From assembly GCA_038202885.1 (NCBI GenBank), contig JBBREP010000002.1, forward strand, positions 62,001-126,000: a DNA stretch of 64,000 nucleotides, in the 5' to 3' direction. The notes under the pieces were generated by a model. That model was given only the letters and a program-made list of their open reading frames with translations, ran no database searches and was not told the origin of the DNA. Positions within the stretch are counted from its first letter, which is position 1. The number at the start of each line of letters is the position of its first letter. Positions 42,810 to 51,112 of the stretch are shown one piece after another. A program made the translations under genes and the position numbers. Origin of the DNA: JBBREP01 sp038202885. GTDB taxonomy: Bacteria > Actinomycetota > Acidimicrobiia > IMCC26256 > PALSA-610.

Positions 42810-44372
42810 ATGACGTTCCGAGTTACCTACGCAACCTTGAGCGCCGACAACGACGCGCTGCACGCGGCGTTCGACCGCGGCATCGAGGTCGCGCGCGGTC
42901 AGCTCGGCGCGCACCACACCAACATGATCGGTGGCGAGGCACGCGACAGCGGCCAGACGATCACCACGCACTCTCCCACCGATCGGCGCGTCGAGATCGG
43001 TTCGTTCGCCATGGCGACGGCAAGCGATGTCGACGATGCGGTGGCCTCGGCACAAGGGGCGCGTGACGATTGGGCACTTGGCACGCATTGGCAAGAGCGC
43101 TGCACCATCCTCGACCGCGCCGCCGATCTCATCAGCGAGCGACGCAACGAGATCTCGGCGCTGCTCACTATGGAGGTCGGCAAGAACCGTCTCGAGGCGC
43201 TCGGCGATGTGGAAGAGACCGCCGATCTGATCCGCTACTACACGCACCAGATGCGCGAACACGACGGCTTCGTGCAACCCATGGGGCGCCTCTCGCCGTC
43301 GGAAGCCACGTTCGATGTGATGCGCCCGTATGGAGTGTGGGCCGTCATCGCTCCGTTCAACTTCCCCGCGGCCCTGAGCGGCGGGCCGATAGGAGCCGCG
43401 CTCTGTGCTGGCAACACGGTGGTGTTGAAGCCGAGTGAGATCGGTGCGCTCACCACGTTGCGCATGGCCGAAGCATGCTGGGACGCGGGCGTACCGAAGC
43501 GCGCGCTCAACGTGGTGTTCGGGCTCGGCGAGACGGTGGGCAGCGCGCTCGTGCGCCACGCCGACGTCGACGGCGTCACGTTCACGGGATCGCACGCCGT
43601 GGGCATGGGGATCTTCCGCGACTTCGCCACGACGCATCCGAAGCCGGCCATCTGCGAGATGGGCGGCAAGAACCCGGTGATCGTGAGCGCGCAGGCCGAT
43701 CTCGACGTCGCTGCCGAAGGCACGATGCGCAGCGCGTTCGGGCTCAGCGGTCAGAAGTGCTCCGCGGCGTCGCGCGCCTACGTGCATCGCGACGTGTACG
43801 ACGACTTTGTTGCGCGACTGTGTGCGCGGGCCGAGGCCGTGGTTGTGGGCGATCCACTCGAGCGCACCACCTACATGGGTCCGGTCATCGACAACGATGC
43901 CGTGGCCCGTTACGGCGCCGCGGTGGGCGATGCCCGCGCGACCGGCCGCGTGCTGTGCGGCGGCCGACGACTCACCGGCGGCGATCTCGCGCACGGCTAC
44001 TTCGTTGCGCCGACCGTCGCCGAGCTTCCGGCCACGAGTTCGTCGTGGCACGAGGAACTCTTCGTGCCGTTCGTGGCGGTGGCGCCGTTCGAGGAACTTG
44101 GCCTGGCGATCGAACGAGCCAACGACAGCGATTTGGCCCTCACCGCAGGGTTCTTTTCACAAGCGCAGAATGAGATCGACACGTTTCTCGATCGCATCGA
44201 GGCCGGCGTCGTGTACGTGAACCGTCGCGCCGGCGCGACGACCGGAGCGTGGCCCGGCGTACAACCGTTCGGCGGTTGGAAGGGCTCAGGAACCGCGGGC
44301 GTGGCCGGTGGCGGCCCCTACTACCTCCAGCAATACCTGCGTGAACAGTCGCGCACGATCGTCGATGGATGA
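42810..44372 (+). CDS. Aldehyde dehydrogenase, 1-pyrroline-5-carboxylate dehydrogenase-like
   Basis: 520-residue aldehyde dehydrogenase. Glu283 (CEMGGKN) and Cys317 (FGLSGQKCSAAS) are in place with the standard 34-residue spacing. The stretches APFNFPAALSGGPIGAAL and GQKCSAASRAYVH are typical of the glutamate-semialdehyde (P5C) dehydrogenase branch. A long N-terminal extension of about 35 residues before IGGEARDSG is also a feature of that branch. It lies 12 bp after the ThDP gene. The natural aldehyde is unknown but is likely an amino acid or amine derivative. Confidence 0.82.
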   Translation: MTFRVTYATLSADNDALHAAFDRGIEVARGQLGAHHTNMIGGEARDSGQTITTHSPTDRRVEIGSFAMATASDVDDAVASAQGARDDWALGTHWQERCTILDRAADLISERRNEISALLTMEVGKNRLEALGDVEETADLIRYYTHQMREHDGFVQPMGRLSPSEATFDVMRPYGVWAVIAPFNFPAALSGGPIGAALCAGNTVVLKPSEIGALTTLRMAEACWDAGVPKRALNVVFGLGETVGSALVRHADVDGVTFTGSHAVGMGIFRDFATTHPKPAICEMGGKNPVIVSAQADLDVAAEGTMRSAFGLSGQKCSAASRAYVHRDVYDDFVARLCARAEAVVVGDPLERTTYMGPVIDNDAVARYGAAVGDARATGRVLCGGRRLTGGDLAHGYFVAPTVAELPATSSSWHEELFVPFVAVAPFEELGLAIERANDSDLALTAGFFSQAQNEIDTFLDRIEAGVVYVNRRAGATTGAWPGVQPFGGWKGSGTAGVAGGGPYYLQQYLREQSRTIVDG

Positions 44373-44385
44373 AAGCACAGGCACC

Positions 44386-45693
44386 ATGACCTCCACGCTC
44401 CCCCTCCACGCTGACAACTCCTTGGCCGTCGCATTGGCCGACGCCGTAGTGCCGCACATCATCACGGATCTTCCCGGGCCGAAGGCGCAAGCGATGATCG
44501 CGCGCGATGCCGCCGTCACAAGCCCATCCCTGGGCCGCGTCTATCCGCTCGTGCCCGCGCGAGCCGACGGACTCGTTGTCGAAGACGTTGATGGCAACCG
44601 CTTTCTCGACTTCAACGCGGGGATTGCCGTCAACAGCACTGGTCATTGTCATCCGCAGGTGGTCGCGGCCATCGAGGAACAGGCGCGCACGCTGTTGCAC
44701 TACTGCTCGAGCGATTGGTACATCCCCGCGTACGTCGCACTCTGCGAACGACTCGCCGCGAGCGTGCCGAACGGCATGGGTGCGACGCGCGTATTTCTCG
44801 CCAACTCGGGTACCGAGGCCGTCGAAGGCGCGATCAAACTCGTACGCCAACACACGGGCCGTCCGAACGTGATCGCGTTCCACGGTGCATTCCACGGTCG
44901 CTCGCTCGGCAGCCTTGCGCTCACCGCGAGCAAGGCCCGCTACCGCGCCGGCTTCGGAGCGATGGCAGCCGGCGTGTACCACGTGCCGTACGGCGAATTC
45001 GGCGCTATCGAACGCACTGTGTTTACGCACCTCTCGGCTCCCAGCGATGTGGCCGCGATCTTCGTCGAGCCGATCCAAGGCGAGGGTGGCTACATCGTGC
45101 CGCCGCCGGGTTGGCTCGCGGAATTGCGTGCGCTCTGCGACGAGCACGGCATCTTGCTCGTGGCCGACGAAGTGCAGTCGGGAATCGGGCGCACCGGGCG
45201 GATGTGGGCCATCGAGCACGACAACGTCGTACCCGACCTGCTCCTCGCGGGCAAAGGCATCGCAAGCGGGCTGCCGCTGGCGGCATTGATCGCACGCGCT
45301 GAGTTGATGCACTGGGAGAAGGGCGCGCACGGCTCGACGTTCGGCGGCAATCCCGTCGCGTGCGCCGCCGCGTTGGCCACGCTCGACCTTGTCGAAGGCG
45401 GTCTGATCGACAACGCTCGCGATGTCGGGGCACATCTCCTCGACCGCCTGCAGACGCTGGCCGGCGACGCTCCCGCCATCGAAGCCGTGCGCGGCCGTGG
45501 GCTGATGATCGGCATCGACTTCGCCGACCACGACATCGCCCACGCCGTCGAACAGGAGTGCTTCCGTCGCGGGCTGCTCGTGCTCACGTGCGGCGTGCGT
45601 TCGCTGCGCTTGGCGCCGCCGCTCACCGTGTCAACCGAGCAGGCCGACCTCGCCATCTCGATTCTGGGCGACGCCATCGCCGCCGCGGTCTGA
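44386..45693 (+). CDS. Class III aminotransferase, GABA aminotransferase-like
   Basis: 435-residue PLP enzyme. The fold blocks are FLDFNAGIAVNSTGHCHP, FLANSGTEAVEGAIKL, FHGAFHGRS, FVEPIQGEGGY, LLVADEVQSGIGRTG, and Lys290 in LLAGKGIASGLPLAAL as the PLP anchor. The early YPLVPARADG segment is typical of 4-aminobutyrate aminotransferases. ATG 44386 is favoured; ATG 44365 overlaps the previous stop. As last gene of the operon it would pass an omega-amino group to 2-oxoglutarate and yield a semialdehyde for one of the two dehydrogenases. Confidence 0.87.
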   Translation: MTSTLPLHADNSLAVALADAVVPHIITDLPGPKAQAMIARDAAVTSPSLGRVYPLVPARADGLVVEDVDGNRFLDFNAGIAVNSTGHCHPQVVAAIEEQARTLLHYCSSDWYIPAYVALCERLAASVPNGMGATRVFLANSGTEAVEGAIKLVRQHTGRPNVIAFHGAFHGRSLGSLALTASKARYRAGFGAMAAGVYHVPYGEFGAIERTVFTHLSAPSDVAAIFVEPIQGEGGYIVPPPGWLAELRALCDEHGILLVADEVQSGIGRTGRMWAIEHDNVVPDLLLAGKGIASGLPLAALIARAELMHWEKGAHGSTFGGNPVACAAALATLDLVEGGLIDNARDVGAHLLDRLQTLAGDAPAIEAVRGRGLMIGIDFADHDIAHAVEQECFRRGLLVLTCGVRSLRLAPPLTVSTEQADLAISILGDAIAAAV

Positions 45694-45694
45694 T

Positions 45695-45727
45695 TGCACC
45701 AGACGGCGCTACACGCCGTCTGGTGCA
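45695..45727. terminator. Hairpin after the aminotransferase gene
   Basis: TGCACCAGACGGCG and its perfect complement enclose a 5-nt loop just after the stop at 45693, between convergent genes. No U-tract follows, but the 14-bp stem is very stable. Confidence 0.7.
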
Positions 45728-45749
45728 GAGGAAAACTGCTTTGGGGGCT

Positions 45750-46289
45750 CTATTCGCCGGTCGCGCCGTCGAGCGACTCGCGAATGAGGTCGGCGTGGCC
45801 GTTGTGCCGGGCGTACTCCTCGACCATGTGGACGAGTATCCACCGCAGGCTCGGTGCCTCGCCGCTCGGCCAGGTGCGTTGCGCGAGCCGTCCGAGGCCA
45901 CCGTCGGCCAGCGCGTCGGCGACCAGCGAACGCGAGCGCGCCACCGTGTCGTGCCAGAGCGTGCGGAGCTGGTCGGGGGTATCGGCCGCGGCCGAGTCCC
46001 ATTCCCAATCGGGGTCGCCGTCCCAGTCGACCGTGTCCCACGGCGGCTCGCGGTCGCGCCCGTACAGCCAACGGGAGAACCAACCCGACTCGACCAGCGC
46101 CATGTGCTTCAGCATCCCGCCCAAGGTCATGGACGACGCGGCGACGGTGGCATTCAGGCCCGCCGCGTCGAGCCCCGCGCATTTCCACTCCAGCGTCGCG
46201 CGCTGAAATTCAAGGAAACCAAGCAGCGTGGCCGTCTCGTCGCCCGCGAGGGGAGGTTCGGGACGACCCTGCTCGTCAACGTTCGTCAT
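45750..46289 (-). CDS. DinB family protein (DUF664-like)
   Basis: 179-residue four-helix-bundle protein of the DinB superfamily. The family blocks are ETATLLGFLEFQRATLEWKCAGL, MTLGGMLKHMALVESGWFSRWL with a metal His, and RWILVHMVEEYARHNGHADLIRE with two more metal His residues. Such proteins often bind a metal and a low-molecular-weight thiol. ATG 46289 overlaps the Rieske oxygenase stop as ATGA, so translation is coupled, although no functional link is known. Confidence 0.85.
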   Translation of the reverse strand: MTNVDEQGRPEPPLAGDETATLLGFLEFQRATLEWKCAGLDAAGLNATVAASSMTLGGMLKHMALVESGWFSRWLYGRDREPPWDTVDWDGDPDWEWDSAAADTPDQLRTLWHDTVARSRSLVADALADGGLGRLAQRTWPSGEAPSLRWILVHMVEEYARHNGHADLIRESLDGATGE

Positions 46290-47485
46290 GCGACCAAGTC
46301 TCCTGCGAGATACGAACGCGCAACGAGATGCACGAACTGTTGCACCGCGTCTTCCTGCAAGCCGAAGGGTCCGGGCCGGTAGCCGCGTGAACTCACGCCG
46401 CGCTGCACGCCCTCGCACGCGTCCCAATCCTGACGGTTCGTGATGTCCCAGAAGTCGACGGCGTAGGCCGGATCGAATCCCTCACGCGAGATGGCAGCGG
46501 GGTCGAACAGCCACTGGCACTCGACCCAGGTCTCGGTGGGCGACACGGGTTCGATGCGGTGTGTCATCACGTAGTCGGGGTGCGCGCTGAGCAACAGGTT
46601 CGGAAACACGCCCACGTAGAGCACGGTGCGCGCCTGTTCGGCCGAAAGGCCCGGCAGTACGACGCCGCGGCTCTGGCCATCGAGCGACATTGTCTGCGCG
46701 TGGTCGGCCAGCGCCATGGCACCGCCGACCCACATGCCGGGCAGCGTGTAGTTGTCGCCGGAGTCCGGCGGGCTCACCACGCATAGCTCAGGGTGAATCG
46801 CGGCACAGTGGTAGCACTCTTGATAGTTCTCGATCGGGAGCTTCCAGTTCGCCTGCAACACGTATTCGTGCGACGCCGCGACGACAAGCCGCTCGGGCTC
46901 CCACGGCGCGAGTAATTCGTCGAAGGCGCCCAGATACACCGACAGCGCCGGCGCGTCCCCGCTCGGGTTGACCATCGCAAAGCCGCGCCATTCCTCGACG
47001 CGCATAGGCACCAGGCCGTGGTCCGTGCGGTCGAACGACGGTGGTGCATTGAATCGCGGTGTGGCAGTGAGGTCACCGGCGAGGTCGTATGTCCACGCGT
47101 GGTACGGGCAGTGGATCGCACCTCGGGTGACCGCCGGGCCGCCGCACGCCATGAGCTCGTGCCCGCGGTGGCGACACACGTTGTAGAACGCGCGCAGCGT
47201 GCCGTCGTCGCCGCGCACGAGCAACGCGCGGTCGTTGCCGACTCGCACCGCCCGCCGGGCACCGGCAGCGGCAAGGTCGCCCGAACGCCCGGCACATACC
47301 CACGCCCGGTCGAAGAACTGCTCGCGTTCCCACGCGAGCACGTCGTCATTCGTGTATGCGGCGGCAGGAAGCATGCAGCCACTGCCACCCGGTTCGAGCA
47401 CCGCGGCGAGCTCGTCGCGCGGTAGCGGCGCCGGCGGCCGCTGCGCGCGCGGCGTCGCAGGCACGCCCGGATTGCGCGAATTCAT
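46286..47485 (-). CDS. Rieske aromatic-ring hydroxylating oxygenase, alpha subunit
   Basis: 399-residue non-haem iron oxygenase. The Rieske cluster site is CRHRGHEL and CPYHAWTYDLAG (C-x-H, then C-x2-H) near residues 105-130, and the mononuclear iron site is NYQECYHCAAIHPEL with two His near 225. No beta subunit, ferredoxin or reductase is adjacent, as in the group that acts on quaternary amines, choline-like compounds or demethylates aromatics. The substrate is unknown. A TAGCGT box lies 6 nt before ATG 47485. Confidence 0.88.
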   Translation of the reverse strand: MNSRNPGVPATPRAQRPPAPLPRDELAAVLEPGGSGCMLPAAAYTNDDVLAWEREQFFDRAWVCAGRSGDLAAAGARRAVRVGNDRALLVRGDDGTLRAFYNVCRHRGHELMACGGPAVTRGAIHCPYHAWTYDLAGDLTATPRFNAPPSFDRTDHGLVPMRVEEWRGFAMVNPSGDAPALSVYLGAFDELLAPWEPERLVVAASHEYVLQANWKLPIENYQECYHCAAIHPELCVVSPPDSGDNYTLPGMWVGGAMALADHAQTMSLDGQSRGVVLPGLSAEQARTVLYVGVFPNLLLSAHPDYVMTHRIEPVSPTETWVECQWLFDPAAISREGFDPAYAVDFWDITNRQDWDACEGVQRGVSSRGYRPGPFGLQEDAVQQFVHLVARSYLAGDLVA

Positions 47486-47491
47486 GACGCC

Positions 47492-47497
47492 ACGCTA
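47492..47497 (-). promoter_or_regulatory. -10 box TAGCGT for the Rieske gene
   Basis: TAGCGT ends 6 nt before ATG 47485 on the minus strand. Confidence 0.5.
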
Positions 47498-47535
47498 CGT
47501 CAGAGCGAGAAGGGGTGCTACCTCGAGGTGCGGCG

Positions 47536-47541
47536 TAGGAT
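47536..47541 (+). promoter_or_regulatory. -10 box TAGGAT for the 47.5-kb membrane protein gene
   Basis: TAGGAT ends 9 nt before ATG 47551, with no ribosome site. Confidence 0.45.
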
Positions 47542-47550
47542 GGCGGCGCC

Positions 47551-48942
47551 ATGCAGGTGCGGGAGGCGCAGTCACATATTGCCACCGCGCCGATGCGAGC
47601 ACTGCGGCGCGTTCGGCCCGAGTACGTCATCATTGCGATCTTCGTCGGGCTGAAGCTTTACTACGCGCTTCGCTCGGTGTTCGGCAGTGGCCTACTCGGA
47701 CCGCGAGTGATCTACGGGTCCGATACCGAGGAGTACCTGTCGATCGCGGCGGCGCCGCTGTGGTCGCGCGACTTCTTCGCCGGACCCGACCCATTGGGTT
47801 TTCCGCTTCTCATGAAGCTCGTGTTGCACAACCTGCGCGCCGTCGTGCTCCTGCAAACCACGATCTCGGTCGTTTCCTGGACGTACCTCGCGCGGACGAT
47901 CCAATCATTCCTCGCCTCGCAAGCGGCTCGCACAATTGTGGTGATCGGCATCTTGGCCACCGCGCTTGCGCCTGCGGTGCAGCAGTACGACGTCGCAATC
48001 GGCACCGAGAGTCTTTCGATCAGCTTGATGGTGCTGCTCATCGCCCTCGGCTTACGGTTGGCGACGAGCCTCACGTCTCGGCATGTGGCCGCGTTTCTCA
48101 TCGTCGTCGCCGCGGCCGCCTTTACCCGCGACACCAATGCGATCTTCGCACTCGGCATTGGCGTTGGGGCGCTGGTCGCGCTGGTGCGCTCGAGGGACCA
48201 ATGGCGACGGTTCGGCGCCATCGCGCTGGTGTCGCTGATCGCCGGTGCCGGTGCGCTCAAGTTGTCAGCCGACGGCAACCGCTCGTACTGGCCGTTGTTC
48301 GAGACCGTGGCGCTGCGCATCAACAACGACCACGACGCGCGCACGTATTTCATCGAGCATGGCGAGCCCTATGACAACGTCGTGAAGGGCCTGCGAACGC
48401 CCGCGATTTACTACTTGGAGCAACGGGCGTTTACTGCGAACACGCCACCGTTTCGGAAGTTCCGCGCGTGGATAGAAGATCATGGTCAGGCGACCTACGC
48501 CGGCTTCTTGCTCACGCACCCGGGCTACGTGCTGTCGGGCCCCATCAACGAGCGCGACGCTCTGTTCCGCCCGCACCTCGACGGCATCGGGAAGCTGTTC
48601 GGCATTGATCCCGATCCTGTCACTCGGGCGATCGGTTGGGTCGGCCTACCCGATGTGACGCGATGGCTGGGTTATTGGACCGCGGCGTCGGTCGTCGGCC
48701 TGTTGTGGGTCATCCGACGGGCGCGAGATCGCCAACAGCGGTTCGCCATGCTGGTGTTCGCCCTCGGCGTGCTCGTGGTGCCCCACGCCCTCGTCGTGTA
48801 TCACGGCGACGCGCTGGAAGTCAGCCGCCACGCCATCACGCTCGCGGTCCATGGTCGCGTCGTGGTGTGGATCGCCACGGCGCTCACGGTCGACACCGCG
48901 CTCGCAGCGTGGGGTGGGTTCAAAACGCGCCGGCAACACTGA
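47551..48942 (+). CDS. Multi-pass membrane protein, glycosyltransferase-like
   Basis: 463-residue integral membrane protein with about nine to ten hydrophobic helices. An early extracytoplasmic loop reads VIYGSDTEEYLSIAAAPLW, where Asp and Glu after the first helix resemble the catalytic loop of GT-C lipid-linked glycosyltransferases. A large soluble loop covers about residues 235-330. I cannot name the family with confidence. It converges on, and overlaps by 23 bp, the DUF2142 gene, another multi-pass protein, so both may act on a surface glycan. Confidence 0.65.
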   Translation: MQVREAQSHIATAPMRALRRVRPEYVIIAIFVGLKLYYALRSVFGSGLLGPRVIYGSDTEEYLSIAAAPLWSRDFFAGPDPLGFPLLMKLVLHNLRAVVLLQTTISVVSWTYLARTIQSFLASQAARTIVVIGILATALAPAVQQYDVAIGTESLSISLMVLLIALGLRLATSLTSRHVAAFLIVVAAAAFTRDTNAIFALGIGVGALVALVRSRDQWRRFGAIALVSLIAGAGALKLSADGNRSYWPLFETVALRINNDHDARTYFIEHGEPYDNVVKGLRTPAIYYLEQRAFTANTPPFRKFRAWIEDHGQATYAGFLLTHPGYVLSGPINERDALFRPHLDGIGKLFGIDPDPVTRAIGWVGLPDVTRWLGYWTAASVVGLLWVIRRARDRQQRFAMLVFALGVLVVPHALVVYHGDALEVSRHAITLAVHGRVVVWIATALTVDTALAAWGGFKTRRQH

Positions 48943-50317
48943 CGGCGTACCAGCAGGTTGCCACCGCCATGATCGCGAAGGCGGCGACGCCGTACCGCAC
49001 GGGATGACCGGGTCGGCCGGGCGAGCGTTGTCGCAGCACGGCCGCAGCCACAACGGGCACGACCGGTGCGAGATACCGGCCCTGATAGGCGCGGATATCG
49101 GGACTCCCCAGCGCGTTCCAACTCACGTACGCGGCGACCAGCGTGGCGATGGCCGTGCCGAGCGCGACCACGGCGAGCGCGAGCCGGCTACGACGTCCCG
49201 GAGCCCCAATCGACGACCCCGCGCACGCGACCACGATCGCCAGACCGGCCAGAATCGCGACAGCGTTCGGCGTGACGTTCGCGATCTTCAGTTGCGCGAC
49301 CCCGTCGCGCAACCAGTCGACGCCGCCGTCACGCACCGTTCGTCCGAGCACGCCGAGGAACCCGAACGGGTCGCGCAGAATGTGCTGCGTCAACTGCTTG
49401 TTCGCGTCGACGTGTCGGTAGGGATGAAATGGGTCGTCGCTCGTGATGGCACCGAACGCGACGTCTTGGGTCGAGAGCGGACCCTCCATCACCTTCGCCC
49501 ACACGAGCGACACGGCAAGGGCCGCGGCCGCGCCACCGTTGATGGCGATCCTCGACAGGCCGGCGCGCCAACGCAGCGCGACGACCAGCGTCAGCGCGAG
49601 CAACACATACGGCGGCTTCGCTGCGCCGAGTGCGAGCGACGCCGCGACTGCGACCACGGTGTCGCGCCGTCGCCACCGTTCATGGTCGAGCCAGCCCCGA
49701 AGCGCAAGGGCGACCACGAGCAGGGCGAGGGCGTAGGTGATTCCATCGATCGTGACGGTCGCCGCGCCGAACATCGCAACTGGGAGCAGCGCGAGCACGG
49801 CGATGAGCCACTGCGCGCGACGGCACCGAGCCACGGCCAGGGCCGCAAGCAACACGTAGACGGAAAGGCCGGCGAACCGCGCCAGGTACAACAACTCGAG
49901 CGTCGACGCACCGAACCATCGGCCGATCCGGATCGCGATCGCGGCTGGGATGTAGGGCACCGGGTCGTAGCCGGCGATGGCCCCGATCCGGACGCGCGTC
50001 GGCGGGCCACCCGGCGCGGCGTCACGAATGTGGTGCCGGTAGGCCGTCCGGTCGCCGCCGGGCGCGAGAAGGTCGTGGCCGGTGCGCTGCAGGTCGTCGA
50101 CGAGTCCTTGTGGGAAGGTGTCGAACCCTGCGTCGGCCGTCGATCGTTGCGGCACGAGGCGCAGCTCGGCGACCTGGTAGGCCCGCAGGAAGTGCGCGGT
50201 CTCGTCGAAGCCGGCGATCGGCGGCGTCACCAGCACCAGGACAAGGCCCAGCACGCCGGCAACCAACGCAAAGACCCGAGGCGCAGTCACAATCGACGAA
50301 CGCCGACTCGAGGTCAT
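48920..50317 (-). CDS. DUF2142 family membrane protein
   Basis: 465-residue integral membrane protein with about ten helices. The first external loop, TPPIAGFDETAHFLRAYQVAE, is the DUF2142 signature, in which Asp-Glu-x2-His follows helix 1. The C-terminal QGRYLAPVVPVV also fits. The family is probably a GT-C type transferase, which is inference. ATG 50317 is chosen because TACGGT lies 9 nt upstream. Its stop overlaps the convergent membrane-protein gene by 23 bp. Confidence 0.8.
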   Translation of the reverse strand: MTSSRRSSIVTAPRVFALVAGVLGLVLVLVTPPIAGFDETAHFLRAYQVAELRLVPQRSTADAGFDTFPQGLVDDLQRTGHDLLAPGGDRTAYRHHIRDAAPGGPPTRVRIGAIAGYDPVPYIPAAIAIRIGRWFGASTLELLYLARFAGLSVYVLLAALAVARCRRAQWLIAVLALLPVAMFGAATVTIDGITYALALLVVALALRGWLDHERWRRRDTVVAVAASLALGAAKPPYVLLALTLVVALRWRAGLSRIAINGGAAAALAVSLVWAKVMEGPLSTQDVAFGAITSDDPFHPYRHVDANKQLTQHILRDPFGFLGVLGRTVRDGGVDWLRDGVAQLKIANVTPNAVAILAGLAIVVACAGSSIGAPGRRSRLALAVVALGTAIATLVAAYVSWNALGSPDIRAYQGRYLAPVVPVVAAAVLRQRSPGRPGHPVRYGVAAFAIMAVATCWYAVSVAGAF

Positions 50318-50326
50318 CGTGTCAGG

Positions 50327-50332
50327 ACCGTA
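50327..50332 (-). promoter_or_regulatory. -10 box TACGGT for the DUF2142 gene
   Basis: TACGGT ends 9 nt before ATG 50317 on the minus strand. Confidence 0.45.
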
Positions 50333-50359
50333 GCCGTGCGCCCGACCGGGCGCGAGCCG

Positions 50360-50365
50360 TATCGT
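50360..50365 (+). promoter_or_regulatory. -10 box TATCGT for the aldolase operon
   Basis: TATCGT ends 6 nt before ATG 50372, so the first gene of the operon is probably leaderless. Confidence 0.5.
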
Positions 50366-50371
50366 GCGCGC

Positions 50372-51112
50372 ATGAACTCCACATGGCCCGTCGCGATGCC
50401 TGGGATCGGCCGGCGCCTGTCGGTCGAGCAGGAACTGGCGTGCGCGCTGCGCATCCTTGCGGCCGAGGGCTGGCAGGAGAACCTCTCCGGCCACATCACC
50501 GTCACCGCTGACGATGCGTCGCTGCTCGTGAATCCTTGGGGCCTGTGGTGGTCGGAGGTGCGGGCGAGCGACATCGTGCGGGTTGGGGCCGACGGCGGTC
50601 GCATCGAGGGGCGTTGGGACGTGACCCCCGCGGTATTTCTGCACACCGAATTGCACCGAGCCCGACCCGATGCGCACGTGGTGGTGCACAACCATCCGCC
50701 GTTCGCCACGTTGCTCGCGTGTTGCGGCGCCGAGCCTGTGATCTCGCACCAGAACAGTGCGTTGCTCGACGGCGACATTACCGTCGTCGACGAGTACGAC
50801 GGCACCATCGAATCCTCCGAAGCAGGAGCCTGGCTGGCGGCGCGCGTGGGCCACGCAACCGCGGTGCTGCTGGCCAACCACGGCGCGATCGTCACCGGCG
50901 AGTCGTTCGGTGCCGCGTGCTATCGGGCCGTGGTCTTCGAACGGGCGTGTCGTTTCACTGTCGAGGCGATGCAGACGGGGATCACGTTGCGCGACCTTCC
51001 CCGCAGCGGCCGTGCCGCATTGAAGGCCGAACTCATCCGTAACGCACCGGATGCCTACTGGCACGGTGCCGTCCGCCAACTCGTCGCGCGCGAACCCGAG
51101 GTGTTGTGGTGA
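50372..51112 (+). CDS. Class II aldolase/adducin family protein
   Basis: 246-residue zinc-dependent aldolase fold. The blocks are ILAAEGWQENLSGHITV, LVNPWGLWWSEV, a metal pair in AHVVVHNHPPF and a third His in LLANHGAIVTGESFGAAC. Family members are sugar-phosphate aldolases or decarboxylases of aromatic or 2-oxo acids; the Trp-rich second block is common in the latter group. It overlaps the following amidohydrolase gene as GTGA. The substrate cannot be told. Confidence 0.85.
   Translation: MNSTWPVAMPGIGRRLSVEQELACALRILAAEGWQENLSGHITVTADDASLLVNPWGLWWSEVRASDIVRVGADGGRIEGRWDVTPAVFLHTELHRARPDAHVVVHNHPPFATLLACCGAEPVISHQNSALLDGDITVVDEYDGTIESSEAGAWLAARVGHATAVLLANHGAIVTGESFGAACYRAVVFERACRFTVEAMQTGITLRDLPRSGRAALKAELIRNAPDAYWHGAVRQLVAREPEVLW

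Noticed and set aside
41895..44051. 718-codon minus-strand frame over the ThDP and ALDH genes
   Set aside because: Antisense to two genes with intact catalytic motifs; no recognisable domain.
48851..50371. Plus-strand frame running into the class II aldolase gene
   Set aside because: It is antisense to the DUF2142 gene. Only the part from ATG 50372 has family motifs.
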